Below, one piece after another: positions 26,379 to 35,059 of a stretch of 59,778 bases of DNA. Positions within the stretch are counted from its first letter, which is position 1, and every line of letters starts with the position of its first letter. The notes under the pieces are model-generated. The model was not told the origin of the DNA and made no database searches. It saw only the letters and a list, made by a program, of their open reading frames with translations. Position numbers and translations under genes: made by a program. This DNA comes from Streptomyces sp. DH37 (GTDB lineage Bacteria > Actinomycetota > Actinomycetes > Streptomycetales > Streptomycetaceae): positions 1 to 59,778 of the forward strand of contig NZ_JARVKV010000036.1 of assembly GCF_029813835.1 (NCBI RefSeq). The letters run 5' to 3'.

Positions 26379-27356
26379 ATGCGCGGACCGTACCCGCCGG
26401 CCGAGCCGTACGAGACGGGCCTGCTCGACGTGGGCGACGGCCACCGCGTGTACTGGGAGGTCTGCGGCGCCCCGGACGGCAGGCCCGCCGCGGTCGTCCA
26501 CGGCGGGCCGGGCTCCGGCTGCGGGGAGGGGGCGCGCCGCCTCTTCGACCCCGAGCGGTACCGGGTGGTGCTGTTCGACCAGCGCGGCTGCGGCCGCAGC
26601 ACCCCGCACGCGAGCGACCCGGCCGCCGACCTGCGGCACAACACCACCTGGCACCTGGTGGCCGACATGGAGCGGCTGCGCGAGCACCTGGGCATCGACC
26701 GGTGGCTGCTGTACGGCGGCTCGTGGGGCTCCACGCTGATCCTCGCCTACGCCGAGCGGCACCCGGAGCGGGTGTCGCACGTCGTGATCTCCGGCGTCAC
26801 CACCACCCGGCGCACGGAGACCGACTGGCTCTACCGGGGCGTGGCCCGGTTCTTCCCCGGGGAGTGGGAGCGCTTCCTCGCCGGGGCCGGAGCCGGGGCC
26901 GGCGTACCGCGCGACGCCACCGCGGCCGAGCTGATCGGGGCGTACGCGCGCCTGCTGGAGCACCCCGACGCGGCGGTGCGCGAGCGGGCCGCGGCCGAGT
27001 GGTGCGCCTGGGAGGACGCCGTCCTGTCCGGCGAGACGGACGGCGCCGCCAACCCGTACGGCGACCGCCCCTCGGCCGCCCGGCTGGCCCTGGTGCGCAT
27101 CTGCGCGCACTACTTCTCCCACGGCGCGTGGCTGGAGGAGGGCGCGCTGCTGCGCGACGCGGGGCGGCTGGCGGGCATCCCGGGCGTCCTGGTGCACGGC
27201 CGGGCCGATCTGAGCAGCCCGCTCGACACCGCCTGGGAGCTGTCCCGCGCCTGGCCGGACGCGGAGCTGACCATCGTCGCCGCCGAGGGCCACCTCGGCG
27301 GCGCCGCCACCCGCACCCATGTGCTGAACGCGCTGGACCGCTTCGCGGGGCGGTGA
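26379..27356 (+). CDS. pip: Proline iminopeptidase (S33)
   Basis: A 325-aa alpha/beta hydrolase that removes N-terminal proline. Oxyanion signature HGGPGSGCGEGARRLFDPE, DQRGCGRSTPHAS, nucleophile GGSWGS, a late Asp (HGRADLSSP) and His (EGHLGG) are all as in bacterial Pip. The length is typical. The ATG follows GAGGAGG. It probably forms a loose unit with the XPB gene 35 nt upstream. Confidence 0.92.
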   Translation: MRGPYPPAEPYETGLLDVGDGHRVYWEVCGAPDGRPAAVVHGGPGSGCGEGARRLFDPERYRVVLFDQRGCGRSTPHASDPAADLRHNTTWHLVADMERLREHLGIDRWLLYGGSWGSTLILAYAERHPERVSHVVISGVTTTRRTETDWLYRGVARFFPGEWERFLAGAGAGAGVPRDATAAELIGAYARLLEHPDAAVRERAAAEWCAWEDAVLSGETDGAANPYGDRPSAARLALVRICAHYFSHGAWLEEGALLRDAGRLAGIPGVLVHGRADLSSPLDTAWELSRAWPDAELTIVAAEGHLGGAATRTHVLNALDRFAGR

Positions 27357-27375
27357 CGGTGCGCCGCGGACCGGG

Positions 27376-27399
27376 GCCGGGACCGGGGCCGGTCCCGGC
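27376..27399. terminator. Convergent terminator hairpin
   Basis: A 9-bp stem (27376-27384 with 27391-27399) between pip and the GT87 gene. A repeat of GGCGGCGT(C/G)(A/G)(T/C)-type units follows at about 27409-27450 and runs into the end of the GT87 gene. Confidence 0.6.
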
Positions 27400-27447
27400 T
27401 CGGACACGGCGGCGTCATGGCGGCGTCGCGGCGGCGTGATGGCGGCG

Positions 27448-28806
27448 TCACGGCCTCCCGGCCGGTCCGCCGTGCTCATGGCGAGGAGGCGGGAGGAGTC
27501 CGTCCGCGTGCCGGGCCGGCGGGGCCGGGCGCCGTCCGGTGCCCCGGCTCCCCTCCCGCCGCAGGCGCCACGCCGCGTACGCCATCAGCCCGAGGGCCAG
27601 GGGCGGGTAGGGGGAGGCGAGGGGCTGCTGCCACCAGGGCAGGTGCAGGTCCAGGTCGCCGGAGTGCGGGACGAGCCAGTGCGTGCGGGCCGTGAAGAGC
27701 ACGGCGACGGCGGCGGCGACGGTGACGGCGGCGCACGGCGGCCACCGCCTGCCCGGCGGGACGGCGGCGGTCAGGACGGCGAGCAGCGGCACGCACCACA
27801 CCCAGTGGTGGGACCAGCTGATCGGCGAGACCAGCACCGCCGTGCCCGCGACGGCCAGCACCCCCCAGCTCTCCCGTCCCCGCAGGTGGGCGCGGCGGGC
27901 GAGCCACAGGCCCAGCAGCCCGGCGACCGCCGTGGGCACCGCCCACCACAGACCGGGCTCGGGGGTGTGGAGGAGGCGGGCGGCCATTCCCTGGAGGGAC
28001 TGGTTGTCGACGATCCACGCCTTGCCGACGCGCCCGGTCTCGAACATCCGCCGGGTCCAGAAGTCCACGCTCGCGCCCGGCAGGACGGCCGCGCCGAGCG
28101 CCGCCGTCCCGGCGAAGCCCGCCAGCGCCGTCAGCCCGGCCCGGACGCGGCCGGTCAGCAGCAGGTGGACGGCGAAGATCGCGGGGGTGAGCTTGATCCC
28201 GGCCGCGACGCCGATGGCCAGGCCCTTGCCGCGGGCGCCGTCCGGGCGACCGAGGTCCCACAGGACCAGGCAGGCCAGGGCGAGGTTGATCTGCCCGAAG
28301 ACCATGGTCTGGAAGACCGGTTCCAGCCACAGGCCCACCGCCGTGGCGGCGATCAGCGTGGCGGGGGAGGTCCGCCGCCCGGCCAGGCGCAGGGAGAGGT
28401 GGACCAGCAGCGCGAGCAGCAGGACGTTGCCGGCCGCGAAGAGGGCCTGGACGGCGGGCAGCGGGAGCAGGGCGGTGGGGACGAACAGCAGGGCGGCGAA
28501 GGGCGGGTAGGTGGCGGGCAGGTCCCACTCGGTGACGGTGAAGCCGTACAGGTCGCGCCCCTCGACGACGGCCAGGCCCTCGGCGCGGTAGACGAGGACG
28601 TCGACCAGCGGGCCGGGCTGCGCCGCGCAGACCGCCGCGAGCGCGGCGAGGGAGAGCGCCAGCAGGGCGGCGGCCGCGTACGTACGGCGGTCGCCGCGCC
28701 CGCCGAGCGCGCCGCGTATCCGGGCGCGGGCGGTACGGGGGGCACGGGCGGTACGGGCCGGGCGTTCGGCTTCGGTGCCGGTGTCGGGTGTGGGCGCAGC
28801 CGGCAC
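27448..28806 (-). CDS. GT87-family (mannosyl)glycosyltransferase
   Basis: A 452-aa polytopic membrane protein with ten to twelve helices of the GT87/DUF2029 family, polyprenol-phosphate-dependent mannosyltransferases in mycobacteria. The acidic pair near the start of the first large loop (VDVLVYRAEGLAVVEGRDLYG), ATYPPFAALLF, KLTPAIFAVHLL and ISWSHHWVWCVPLL are family landmarks. GTG 28806 follows AGGAGGTG by five bases. The last 40 residues are basic and His/Pro-rich, and appear extended by repetitive DNA. Confidence 0.85.
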   Translation of the reverse strand: MPAAPTPDTGTEAERPARTARAPRTARARIRGALGGRGDRRTYAAAALLALSLAALAAVCAAQPGPLVDVLVYRAEGLAVVEGRDLYGFTVTEWDLPATYPPFAALLFVPTALLPLPAVQALFAAGNVLLLALLVHLSLRLAGRRTSPATLIAATAVGLWLEPVFQTMVFGQINLALACLVLWDLGRPDGARGKGLAIGVAAGIKLTPAIFAVHLLLTGRVRAGLTALAGFAGTAALGAAVLPGASVDFWTRRMFETGRVGKAWIVDNQSLQGMAARLLHTPEPGLWWAVPTAVAGLLGLWLARRAHLRGRESWGVLAVAGTAVLVSPISWSHHWVWCVPLLAVLTAAVPPGRRWPPCAAVTVAAAVAVLFTARTHWLVPHSGDLDLHLPWWQQPLASPYPPLALGLMAYAAWRLRREGSRGTGRRPAPPARHADGLLPPPRHEHGGPAGRP

Positions 28807-28914
28807 TCGGCCACCTCCTGGGTTCCGGTCCGTCGGTCGACGGTCGTCCTTCGGTCGTCTGCGGTCACCGCCGCGGGGCGACCCTAACCGACGGCCCGGT
28901 GCGCCCGGCCGGCG

Positions 28915-29208
28915 TCAGGCGCGGGACGCGGGCTCGTGCGCTCTCCCGTCGCGCGTTCCGCGGTCCCGGTCCCGGTCCTGATCCCGGTCCCGGTCCTGGT
29001 CCTCTTCGCGCGCCTCCGCGTAGTCGCCGAGGACCGCGACGTCGAACGCCGCGGCGGCGAACACGGAGATCGCCCGGACGGCGTCGCCCAGCAGGTGACG
29101 GCGGTGGCGGTGGCCGCCGTCGCCGCTGCGCGCCTCGAGGGCGGCGAGCGCCGTGGCGCCCGTGGTCTGGCCGCCGGATGCCTGGGGAGGGATGGGTGCG
29201 CTGTTCAT
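28915..29208 (-). CDS. Hypothetical protein with Asp/Arg repeat tail
   Basis: A 97-aa protein. The first 70 residues (MNSAPIPPQASGGQ, LAALEARSGDGG, LLGDAVRAISVFAAAAFDVAVLG) look like a genuine conserved Streptomyces small protein. The tail is an Asp/Arg/Gln dipeptide repeat (DQDRDRDQDRD) coded by a GGTCCC/GGTCCT repeat. The function is unknown. GGAG lies three bases before the ATG. The GT87 gene lies just upstream of the next block. Confidence 0.55.
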   Translation of the reverse strand: MNSAPIPPQASGGQTTGATALAALEARSGDGGHRHRRHLLGDAVRAISVFAAAAFDVAVLGDYAEAREEDQDRDRDQDRDRDRGTRDGRAHEPASRA

Positions 29209-29619
29209 GACTCCACGGGTTCGCGGTCGTTTCGCCCTGTTGGTCCCTATCCATCCTAGGTCCCACCACGGGTTTCCTCCGCCCGCAACTCGACTCGTCC
29301 GCTCTTCCCGCGTGCGGGGGATATTCGCTCGCCCGCCGGGAAGGGCGGGGCTAGAATCACGCGTCTCCCGCCTCCCGCGCCACGGCACCGCAGGGCATGC
29401 GTTCCGCGTGCCATCGTGCCGCCGTGCCGCCGGGGAGGAGCCGGCCGGTCGGTACCGGCCGGCGGACCGCGCTCCCGGCGGCCGTGCCGGTGTCGGCTCC
29501 CGCCGGCGTACGCGGTCCCCTCCGACCCTGTCGTCCACCGCACCCGGCGTGCGGCGCGGCCGCACATCCGAGCGGTGCGCCGCACCGCCGTCGTGCGCGC
29601 TCCCGCAGGAGGCCAGCCC
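29209..29619. other. 411-bp divergent intergenic region upstream of helR
   Basis: Lies between the 97-aa gene and helR. TAGAAT at 29352-29357 could be a -10 for helR but lacks a good -35. The remainder is GC-rich with proline/arginine-type codon noise. I looked for the rifamycin-associated inverted repeat reported near helR genes and did not find it. Confidence 0.5.
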
Positions 29620-31758
29620 GTGCCCGCGCACGCCCCCGACCACCACACCGACCGGCCCGGCCCGCTCGATCCGCTCGATCCGCTCGATCCGCTCGATCCG
29701 CTCGAACGCGAGCGCGCCCACCTGGCCGCCTCCCGCACCGCGCTGCGCGCCATGCGCCACGACGTCGAGTCGCTCGACATCAGGGACGTCACCGCCAACT
29801 GGGTGAACGCCGAGGTGCTCCAGCGCCAGATCGACGCCCGGATCGAGGCCCTCGCCGACCTCGCCGACACCCCGCTGTTCTTCGGCCGCCTGGACTGCAC
29901 CGGCTCCCCGGGCTCCCCCGGCTCCCCGGACGAGGACGATCCGGGCGCGGCCCGCTACTACATCGGCCGCCGCCACGTCCACGACGCCGACGGCGACCCG
30001 ATGGTCATCGACTGGCGCGCCCCCGTCTCCCAGCCCTTCTACCGCGCCTCGAAGAAGGACCCGCAGGGCGTCGGCCTGCGCCGCCGCTTCGGCTACACCG
30101 GCGGCGAGCTGACCGCGTACGAGGACGAGCGCCTGTCCGACCCGGACGAGGCCGAGAGGACCAGCGACCTGCTCAGGCGCGAGATCGAGCGCCCGCGCGT
30201 CGGCCCGATGCGCGACATCGTGGCCACCATCCAGCCCGAGCAGGACGAGATCGTGCGCACCGGCATCGACGGCACCGTGTGCGTCCAGGGAGCGCCGGGC
30301 ACCGGGAAGACGGCCGTCGGCCTGCACCGCGTGGCGTACCTGCTCTACGCGCACCGCGAGCGCCTGGCCCGCACCGGGACCCTGGTCATCGGCCCCAACC
30401 GGTCCTTCCTGCGCTACATCGAGCAGGTCCTGCCCGCGCTGGGCGAACTGGCGGTGCGGCAGGCCACCGTGGAGGACCTGGTCACCGCGGCGACGGGCGT
30501 GGAGGTACGCGGCGCCGACGACCCGGAGGCCGCCCGCGTCAAGGGCGACGCCCGCATGGCCGAGGTGCTGCGCCGCGCGGTCCGCTCGGGCGTGACGATG
30601 CCCACCGAGCCGTGCGTCGTCGTCCGCGGTTCGCGCCGCTGGCGGATCCCGGCGTACGAGTTGGAGGAGATCGTCCGCGAGCTGCTGGACCGCGGCATCC
30701 GCTACGGCGCCGCCCGCGAGGCCCTGCCGCAGCGCGTCGCGCACGCCGTGCTGACGCGCATGGAGCGGTCGGGCGAGGCCCCGGACGACCGGGTGCAGGA
30801 CGCGGTGGCGCGCAACGCGGCGGTGAAGGCCGTGGTCAGGGCGGTGTGGCCGGAGGTCGATCCGGCGAAGCTGGTGCTGCGGCTGCTGTCGGACGCCGAC
30901 TTCCTGGCGGCCTGCTCCGAGGGGATCCTCACCGACGAGGAGCGCAAGGCGGTCCTGTGGACGAAGCCGCCGCGCGGGGTGAGGTCGGCGCGGTGGTCGG
31001 CGGCCGACGCGGTGCTGATCGACGAGGCGGCGGACCTGGTGCGGCGCACCCCCTCGCTCGGCCACGTCGTCCTGGACGAGGCGCAGGACCTCTCCCCCAT
31101 GCAGTACCGGGCGGTGGGCCGCCGCTGCACCACCGGCTCGGCGACGGTGCTGGGCGACCTGGCGCAGGGCACCACGCCCTGGGCGACGGCGAGCTGGTCC
31201 GAGGCCCTGTCCCACCTGGGCAAGCCGGACGCGGCGGTGGAGGAGCTGACGCAGGGCTTCCGCGTGCCGCGCGAGGTCATCGCGTACGCCTCCCGGCTGC
31301 TGCCGCACATCGCGCCGGGCCTGTCCGAGGCGACCTCGATCCGCGAGGCGGCGGGCTCCCTGCGGGTGCGGGCCGCGGCGGTGGGCGAGCTGGACGGCGC
31401 GGTGGTGGCCGCCTGCCGCGAGGCGCTGGGGCGGGAGGGCTCGATCGGCCTGATCGCCGCCGACGCCCGCGTCCCCGCCCTGGCCGGGGCGCTGGACGCG
31501 GCCGGGATCCCCCACCTCGTCCCCGGGACGGAGACGGACGCCGGCACCCGCCTCACCCTCGTCCCCGCGACGCTGGCCAAGGGCCTGGAGTACGACCACG
31601 TGGTCCTGGACGAGCCCGCCGCCGTCGTCGACGGCGAACCGGACGAACGCACCGGCCTGCGCCGCCTGTACGTGGCCCTGACGCGCGCGGTCTCCGGCCT
31701 CACGGTCGTCCACGCCGCTCCCCTGCCGGAGCCGCTGCGCGGCGGGGGTGACGCCTGA
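29620..31758 (+). CDS. helR: HelR/HelD-type RNA polymerase recycling ATPase
   Basis: A 712-aa SF1 (UvrD-like) protein of the HelD family, which dissociates stalled or antibiotic-bound RNA polymerase. The N-terminal coiled-coil arm (ERERAHLAASRTALRAMRHD) is followed by YYIGRRHVHDADGDPMVIDW and APVSQPFYRA. Walker A is GAPGTGKTA (Lys230), GPNRSFLRYIEQVLP follows, and Walker B is VVLDEAQDLSPMQ. TRAVSGLTVVH closes it. It best matches the actinobacterial HelR subgroup linked to rifamycin tolerance. GTG 29620 follows AGGAGG by seven bases; upstream in-frame starts lack a site. Residues 15-29 are a PLD tandem repeat. Confidence 0.88.
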   Translation: MPAHAPDHHTDRPGPLDPLDPLDPLDPLERERAHLAASRTALRAMRHDVESLDIRDVTANWVNAEVLQRQIDARIEALADLADTPLFFGRLDCTGSPGSPGSPDEDDPGAARYYIGRRHVHDADGDPMVIDWRAPVSQPFYRASKKDPQGVGLRRRFGYTGGELTAYEDERLSDPDEAERTSDLLRREIERPRVGPMRDIVATIQPEQDEIVRTGIDGTVCVQGAPGTGKTAVGLHRVAYLLYAHRERLARTGTLVIGPNRSFLRYIEQVLPALGELAVRQATVEDLVTAATGVEVRGADDPEAARVKGDARMAEVLRRAVRSGVTMPTEPCVVVRGSRRWRIPAYELEEIVRELLDRGIRYGAAREALPQRVAHAVLTRMERSGEAPDDRVQDAVARNAAVKAVVRAVWPEVDPAKLVLRLLSDADFLAACSEGILTDEERKAVLWTKPPRGVRSARWSAADAVLIDEAADLVRRTPSLGHVVLDEAQDLSPMQYRAVGRRCTTGSATVLGDLAQGTTPWATASWSEALSHLGKPDAAVEELTQGFRVPREVIAYASRLLPHIAPGLSEATSIREAAGSLRVRAAAVGELDGAVVAACREALGREGSIGLIAADARVPALAGALDAAGIPHLVPGTETDAGTRLTLVPATLAKGLEYDHVVLDEPAAVVDGEPDERTGLRRLYVALTRAVSGLTVVHAAPLPEPLRGGGDA
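29662..29706 (+). repeat. 9-nt in-frame tandem repeat in helR
   Basis: Five units of CCGCTCGAT (the last ending AA) encode Pro-Leu-Asp x4 then Pro-Leu-Glu just before the coiled-coil arm. The array preserves frame and is likely to vary in copy number. Confidence 0.9.
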
Positions 31759-32744
31759 TGGCGCTCCCCCGCGCGGACGCCGCGGGCGCCTGGACGCTCG
31801 GCGACCTGACCGTCAACCGGATGGGCCTGGGCGCGATGCGCCTGACGGGCAGCGGCGCCTTCCACGACGGCACGCCGAGCGACCGCGACCGGGCGGTCGC
31901 CGTACTGCGCCGCGCCGTCCACGAACTCGGCGTGAACCACATCGACACCGCCGCCTTCTACTTCTCCTCCCTGCGCTCGGCCAACGAGCTGATCGGCCGG
32001 GCGCTGGCCCCGTACCCGGAGGACCTGGTCATCGCCACCAAGGTCTGGCCGGGCCGCGACCCGTCGGGCGAGTGGTGGTGGGCCCGGCCCGACCAGCTGC
32101 GCGGCCAGGTCGAGGAGAACATCCGCCAGCTCGGCCGCGAGCACTTGGACGTGGTGAACCTGCGCGTCCCGCCGAGCCGGCGGAACGGCTCGGTCGCCGA
32201 GCACTTCGGCGCGCTGGCGGAGTTGCGCGACGCCGGGCTCGTCCGCCACCTCGGCCTCTCCAACGCCACGGCCGGGCAGCTCGCGGAGGCGCGGGCCGTC
32301 GCGCCGGTGGTGTGCGTGCAGAACGCCTACGGCATCGGCGCGGCGGAGCCCGGGGACCGCGCGCTCCTGCGCCTCTGCGGGGAGTCGGGCATCGCGTTCG
32401 TGCCGTTCTTCGCGATCGCCGGGGAGCGGCGTGAGGCGGGCGCGGGCGGGACCGAGGGCGAGGCCGTGCGCGCTGTCGCCCGCGCGCACGGCGCGACGCC
32501 CGCGCAGGTACGGCTGGCGTGGACGCTCCGGCAGGGCCCGCACGTCCTGGCGATCCCCGGCACCGGCGACCCGGACCACCTGGTGGAGAACGTCGCGGCG
32601 GGCGCGCTGCGCCTCACGGACGAGGAGATGGCCCGCCTCGACTCCCCGGAGGCCGGAGCCGGCGCGGCGGCGGCCCGTTCCGGCGCGGGGCGAGCGCCGG
32701 CCCCGGCGGAGGCGTCCCACCCCGGGGAGGAGGGGGACCGATGA
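31758..32744 (+). CDS. Aldo/keto reductase family oxidoreductase
   Basis: A 328-aa TIM-barrel NADPH-dependent reductase. Asp63 and Tyr68 (HIDTAAFY) and Lys95 (IATKVW) of the catalytic tetrad are present. The His expected in the LIHWP position is Arg136 (DVVNLRV), as in a subgroup of actinobacterial AKRs. The cofactor end is AIPGTGDPDHLVENVAA. The Ala/Gly/Pro-rich tail beyond about 295 looks added. Its ATG shares one base with the helR stop, so the two are co-translated. The substrate is unknown. Confidence 0.87.
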   Translation: MALPRADAAGAWTLGDLTVNRMGLGAMRLTGSGAFHDGTPSDRDRAVAVLRRAVHELGVNHIDTAAFYFSSLRSANELIGRALAPYPEDLVIATKVWPGRDPSGEWWWARPDQLRGQVEENIRQLGREHLDVVNLRVPPSRRNGSVAEHFGALAELRDAGLVRHLGLSNATAGQLAEARAVAPVVCVQNAYGIGAAEPGDRALLRLCGESGIAFVPFFAIAGERREAGAGGTEGEAVRAVARAHGATPAQVRLAWTLRQGPHVLAIPGTGDPDHLVENVAAGALRLTDEEMARLDSPEAGAGAAAARSGAGRAPAPAEASHPGEEGDR

Positions 32745-33345
32745 CCGGCACGGCGGTGGGACGGGCCGGACGGCCGGGGGGAGGCCGAGGCGGCTTGCCG
32801 GCTCCCGCTCGCGGCGATCGCCGCCCGGGCCGCCGTCCGGGTGCCGGACGCGTTCGTCGTCGCCCCCGCCGGCTTCGGGGAGATGCGTGACGGGACGGGA
32901 CGGGACGGGGCGGGACGGGACGGGGCATGGGCGGGACGGCGCGGGACGGCGCGGTCGTGCGGGCCGCCGTACCGCCGTCGCGAACCGGCCGACGTACGCG
33001 CCCGGGCGGAAGGCGCGCTCGCCGCGCCGGGACCGCATGGGCCCGGCCGCCTCGCGCGGGCGGCGCAGCTCCGCGCCGTAGGACGTCCTGGGCGAGGCGT
33101 ACGGGTCGAGTCGCCCGGGTTCGGTCGTGGCGGGCCCCTGGCGCGGAACGGGGCCTCCTGTCGCGGAACGGTCGCACCGGTCGCGGCCGATCTCCCGCCC
33201 AGCACGGACACGCGGAGCGACATCCGGAGGCTCTCCGTAACCATCACACGATCGCACGACTCCCTGTCATGTCACCCACTCGAGTGCCGGGACCGGCGAT
33301 TCCACCGATTCCGGGGGCGGACCGAGGCGGTAATGGTGTGACACC
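32741..33345 (+). pseudogene. Frameshifted third gene of the helR operon (remnant)
   Basis: An ATG at 32741 overlaps the AKR stop (ATGA) and follows a strong GGGGAGGAGGGGG site, so a gene clearly begins here. In its own frame it degenerates and stops at 32890. Skipping one base in the run of six Gs at 32776-32781 restores a normal-looking reading: GEAEAACRLPLAAIAARAA then VRVPDAFVVAPAGFGEM. That frame continues into a GACGG repeat at about 32888-32952 and loses coding character. I do not recognise the family. It is either a decayed gene or a homopolymer sequencing error followed by a repeat expansion. Confidence 0.5.
32888..32952. repeat. GACGG pentamer repeat
   Basis: About a dozen GACGG/GGCGG/GACGGG units in tandem, inside the presumed remnant gene. 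Its irregular 5/10-nt period makes slippage likely. Confidence 0.8.
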
Positions 33346-33381
33346 CCCTCACACCCCTGTGCATGTCCTCCGGAGGAAACC
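32953..33381. other. Intergenic stretch before the GDSL lipase gene
   Basis: No convincing gene on either strand. The last 150 bp are less GC-rich and should hold the lipase promoter, but no clear -35/-10 pair stands out. GGAGGAAACC just before 33382 is the lipase ribosome site. Confidence 0.5.
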
Positions 33382-34158
33382 ATGCGCATCCCCCGCGTCC
33401 TCACCACCGTCCTGCTGGCCCTCGCGACGGCGGTCGCCGTACCGGCCGCCCCCGCGTCCGCGGCCGGCGACGGCGCCGGCGAGAACTACGTGGCCCTCGG
33501 CGACTCCTACTCGTCCGGCACCGGCGCCGGAGACTACTCCGACGCGCTGTGCACCCGCAGCGGCAACGCCTATCCGGCCCGGTGGGCGCAGGTCTCCGCG
33601 CCCGCGTCCTTCACCTTCGCCGCCTGCGGCGGGGCCACGATCCCCGACGTCCTGAACAACCAGGTGCGGTACCTGAACGAGAGCACGTCACTGGTGAGCA
33701 TCAGCATCGGCGGCAACGACTCCGGCTTCGCCTCGATCATGCTGACCTGCCTGCTCTCCTCGCAGGCGGTCTGCGAGGAGAGACTGGCGGAGGCCGCCCG
33801 GTACACCCGCAGCCAACTCCCCGGCGAACTGGACGCCCTGTACGCCACCATCCGCGACCGCGCGCCGAACGCCGAGGTCGTCGTCGTGGGCTACCCGTAC
33901 CTCTACAAGGAGGGCGGCTTCTGCCTGAGCATGGGCGCCGGCAAGCGCGCGGCCGTCAACGACGGCTCCGACGTGCTCAACCAGGTGATCGCGGACCGCG
34001 CCGCCGCGGCCGGGTTCTCCTTCGCGGACGCCCGTCCCGCCTTCGCCGGGCACGAGATCTGCACCAGGGACCCGTGGATCAGCGGCTCCAACATCCACCC
34101 GACGGCCGAGGGCCACGAGAAGGCGTACCTGCCCGCCTTCCAGTCCGCGATCCGGTAG
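33382..34158 (+). CDS. Secreted SGNH/GDSL lipase/esterase
   Basis: A 258-aa exported hydrolase. The signal peptide ends near APASA (residue 27). Block I GDSYSSG gives nucleophile Ser42. Block III SISIGGND provides the oxyanion Asn, and SNIHPTAEGH carries the catalytic His. Six cysteines (CTRSG, AACGG, LTCLLSS, AVCEER, GFCLS, EICTR) fit the three disulfides of the S. coelicolor-type GDSL lipase. Length and motif spacing are normal. GGAGG precedes the ATG. Confidence 0.93.
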   Translation: MRIPRVLTTVLLALATAVAVPAAPASAAGDGAGENYVALGDSYSSGTGAGDYSDALCTRSGNAYPARWAQVSAPASFTFAACGGATIPDVLNNQVRYLNESTSLVSISIGGNDSGFASIMLTCLLSSQAVCEERLAEAARYTRSQLPGELDALYATIRDRAPNAEVVVVGYPYLYKEGGFCLSMGAGKRAAVNDGSDVLNQVIADRAAAAGFSFADARPAFAGHEICTRDPWISGSNIHPTAEGHEKAYLPAFQSAIR

Positions 34159-34210
34159 GACGGACGCCCCCGGCGCCGGGACGGGAGCCGGGCGGACCGA
34201 CCGTGCGCCC

Positions 34211-34254
34211 ACCCGCGCCACCCGTGCCGCGCGCGTGGCGCGGGTGGCGCGGGT
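34211..34254. terminator. Long hairpin after the lipase gene
   Basis: A 13-bp perfect stem (34211-34223 with 34242-34254) with an 18-nt GC loop, about 50 nt after the lipase stop. The rest of the 311-bp gap 34159-34469 shows no gene; a purine-rich GGAGGA (34459-34464) serves the next start. Confidence 0.65.
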
Positions 34255-34469
34255 GGCACGCCAGGGCCGAACGGCCCCGGGTGTCCGGCACGCGGCCGGC
34301 GGACGCGGTGCCCCCCGGCCCCGGGGCCAGGGACCTTCACCGCGCCGGACGGCGGCGTTCCGGTGGAAGGGTTCGAGTGAGCACCGACGCGGCCGAACGG
34401 GGACGGACCGGTTCCCGGAGAGGACGGCCGTCCGTTCGCCCACGCCTCTTCGTCCACCGGAGGACCCCC

Positions 34470-35042
34470 ATGTTCGGAACCCTCGTGCTCCTGGTCGGCC
34501 CCGCACTGGGGTTCCGCCTGCTCGGCGCGCTGGGAGTCGGCCGGTTCGCCCCCTGGCGGGCCTGCGCCGCCCACGGCCTGGCGGCCATGCTCGTGGTCAC
34601 CGCGGTCGCGCACTTCGCCCGGCCGGGCGCCGCGGTGCCGCTCGGCCACGACGACCTGGTGGCCATGGTGCCGCCCTTCGTGCCGTTCCCCGGCGCGGCG
34701 GTGTACGCGACCGGCGTCCTCGAACTCCTCGGCGCCGTGGGGCTCGTGCGGGCCTCGACGCGTCCGGCGGCCGGGTTCGGCCTGGCCGTGCTCCTCGTCC
34801 TCATGCTCCCGGCCAACATCCACGCCGCGGTCGGTGACGTCGTGCTCGACGGCGGCCCGGCCACACCGCTGTGGTTCAGGATCCCCGAGCAGGTGCTCTT
34901 CGTCGCCGTCGCGCTGTGGGCGGCCACGGCCCGCGACGGCGCCTCCCGCGGGGGCCCGTCGGCCGCGGCCCTCCCCGGCCCCGGCCCCGGCGGCACCGGC
35001 CCGCGGTCCGCCGCGCACGCCCCCGAACGGGTCGGGGGGTGA
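34470..35042 (+). CDS. DoxX-like membrane protein
   Basis: A 190-aa membrane protein with four helices of the DoxX/DoxD-like family. Landmarks are AAMLVVTAVAHFARPG, PPFVPFPGAAVYATGVLELLGAVGL and VLMLPANIHAAVGD. Such proteins may act in redox or quinone-linked processes, but the role here is unknown. ATG 34470 follows GGAGGA by five bases. The last 35 residues are Gly/Pro-rich and probably disordered. Confidence 0.82.
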   Translation: MFGTLVLLVGPALGFRLLGALGVGRFAPWRACAAHGLAAMLVVTAVAHFARPGAAVPLGHDDLVAMVPPFVPFPGAAVYATGVLELLGAVGLVRASTRPAAGFGLAVLLVLMLPANIHAAVGDVVLDGGPATPLWFRIPEQVLFVAVALWAATARDGASRGGPSAAALPGPGPGGTGPRSAAHAPERVGG

Positions 35043-35059
35043 CGCGCCGCCCGGCCCGG

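Noticed and set aside
29416..29619. Upstream in-frame extension of HelR to ATG 29416
   Set aside because: The added 68 residues are Arg/Pro-rich noise with no ribosome site, while GTG 29620 has AGGAGG at ideal distance.
29209..29619. Rifamycin-associated inverted repeat upstream of helR
   Set aside because: Searched by eye for the long GC palindrome expected near the promoter; no convincing match was seen.
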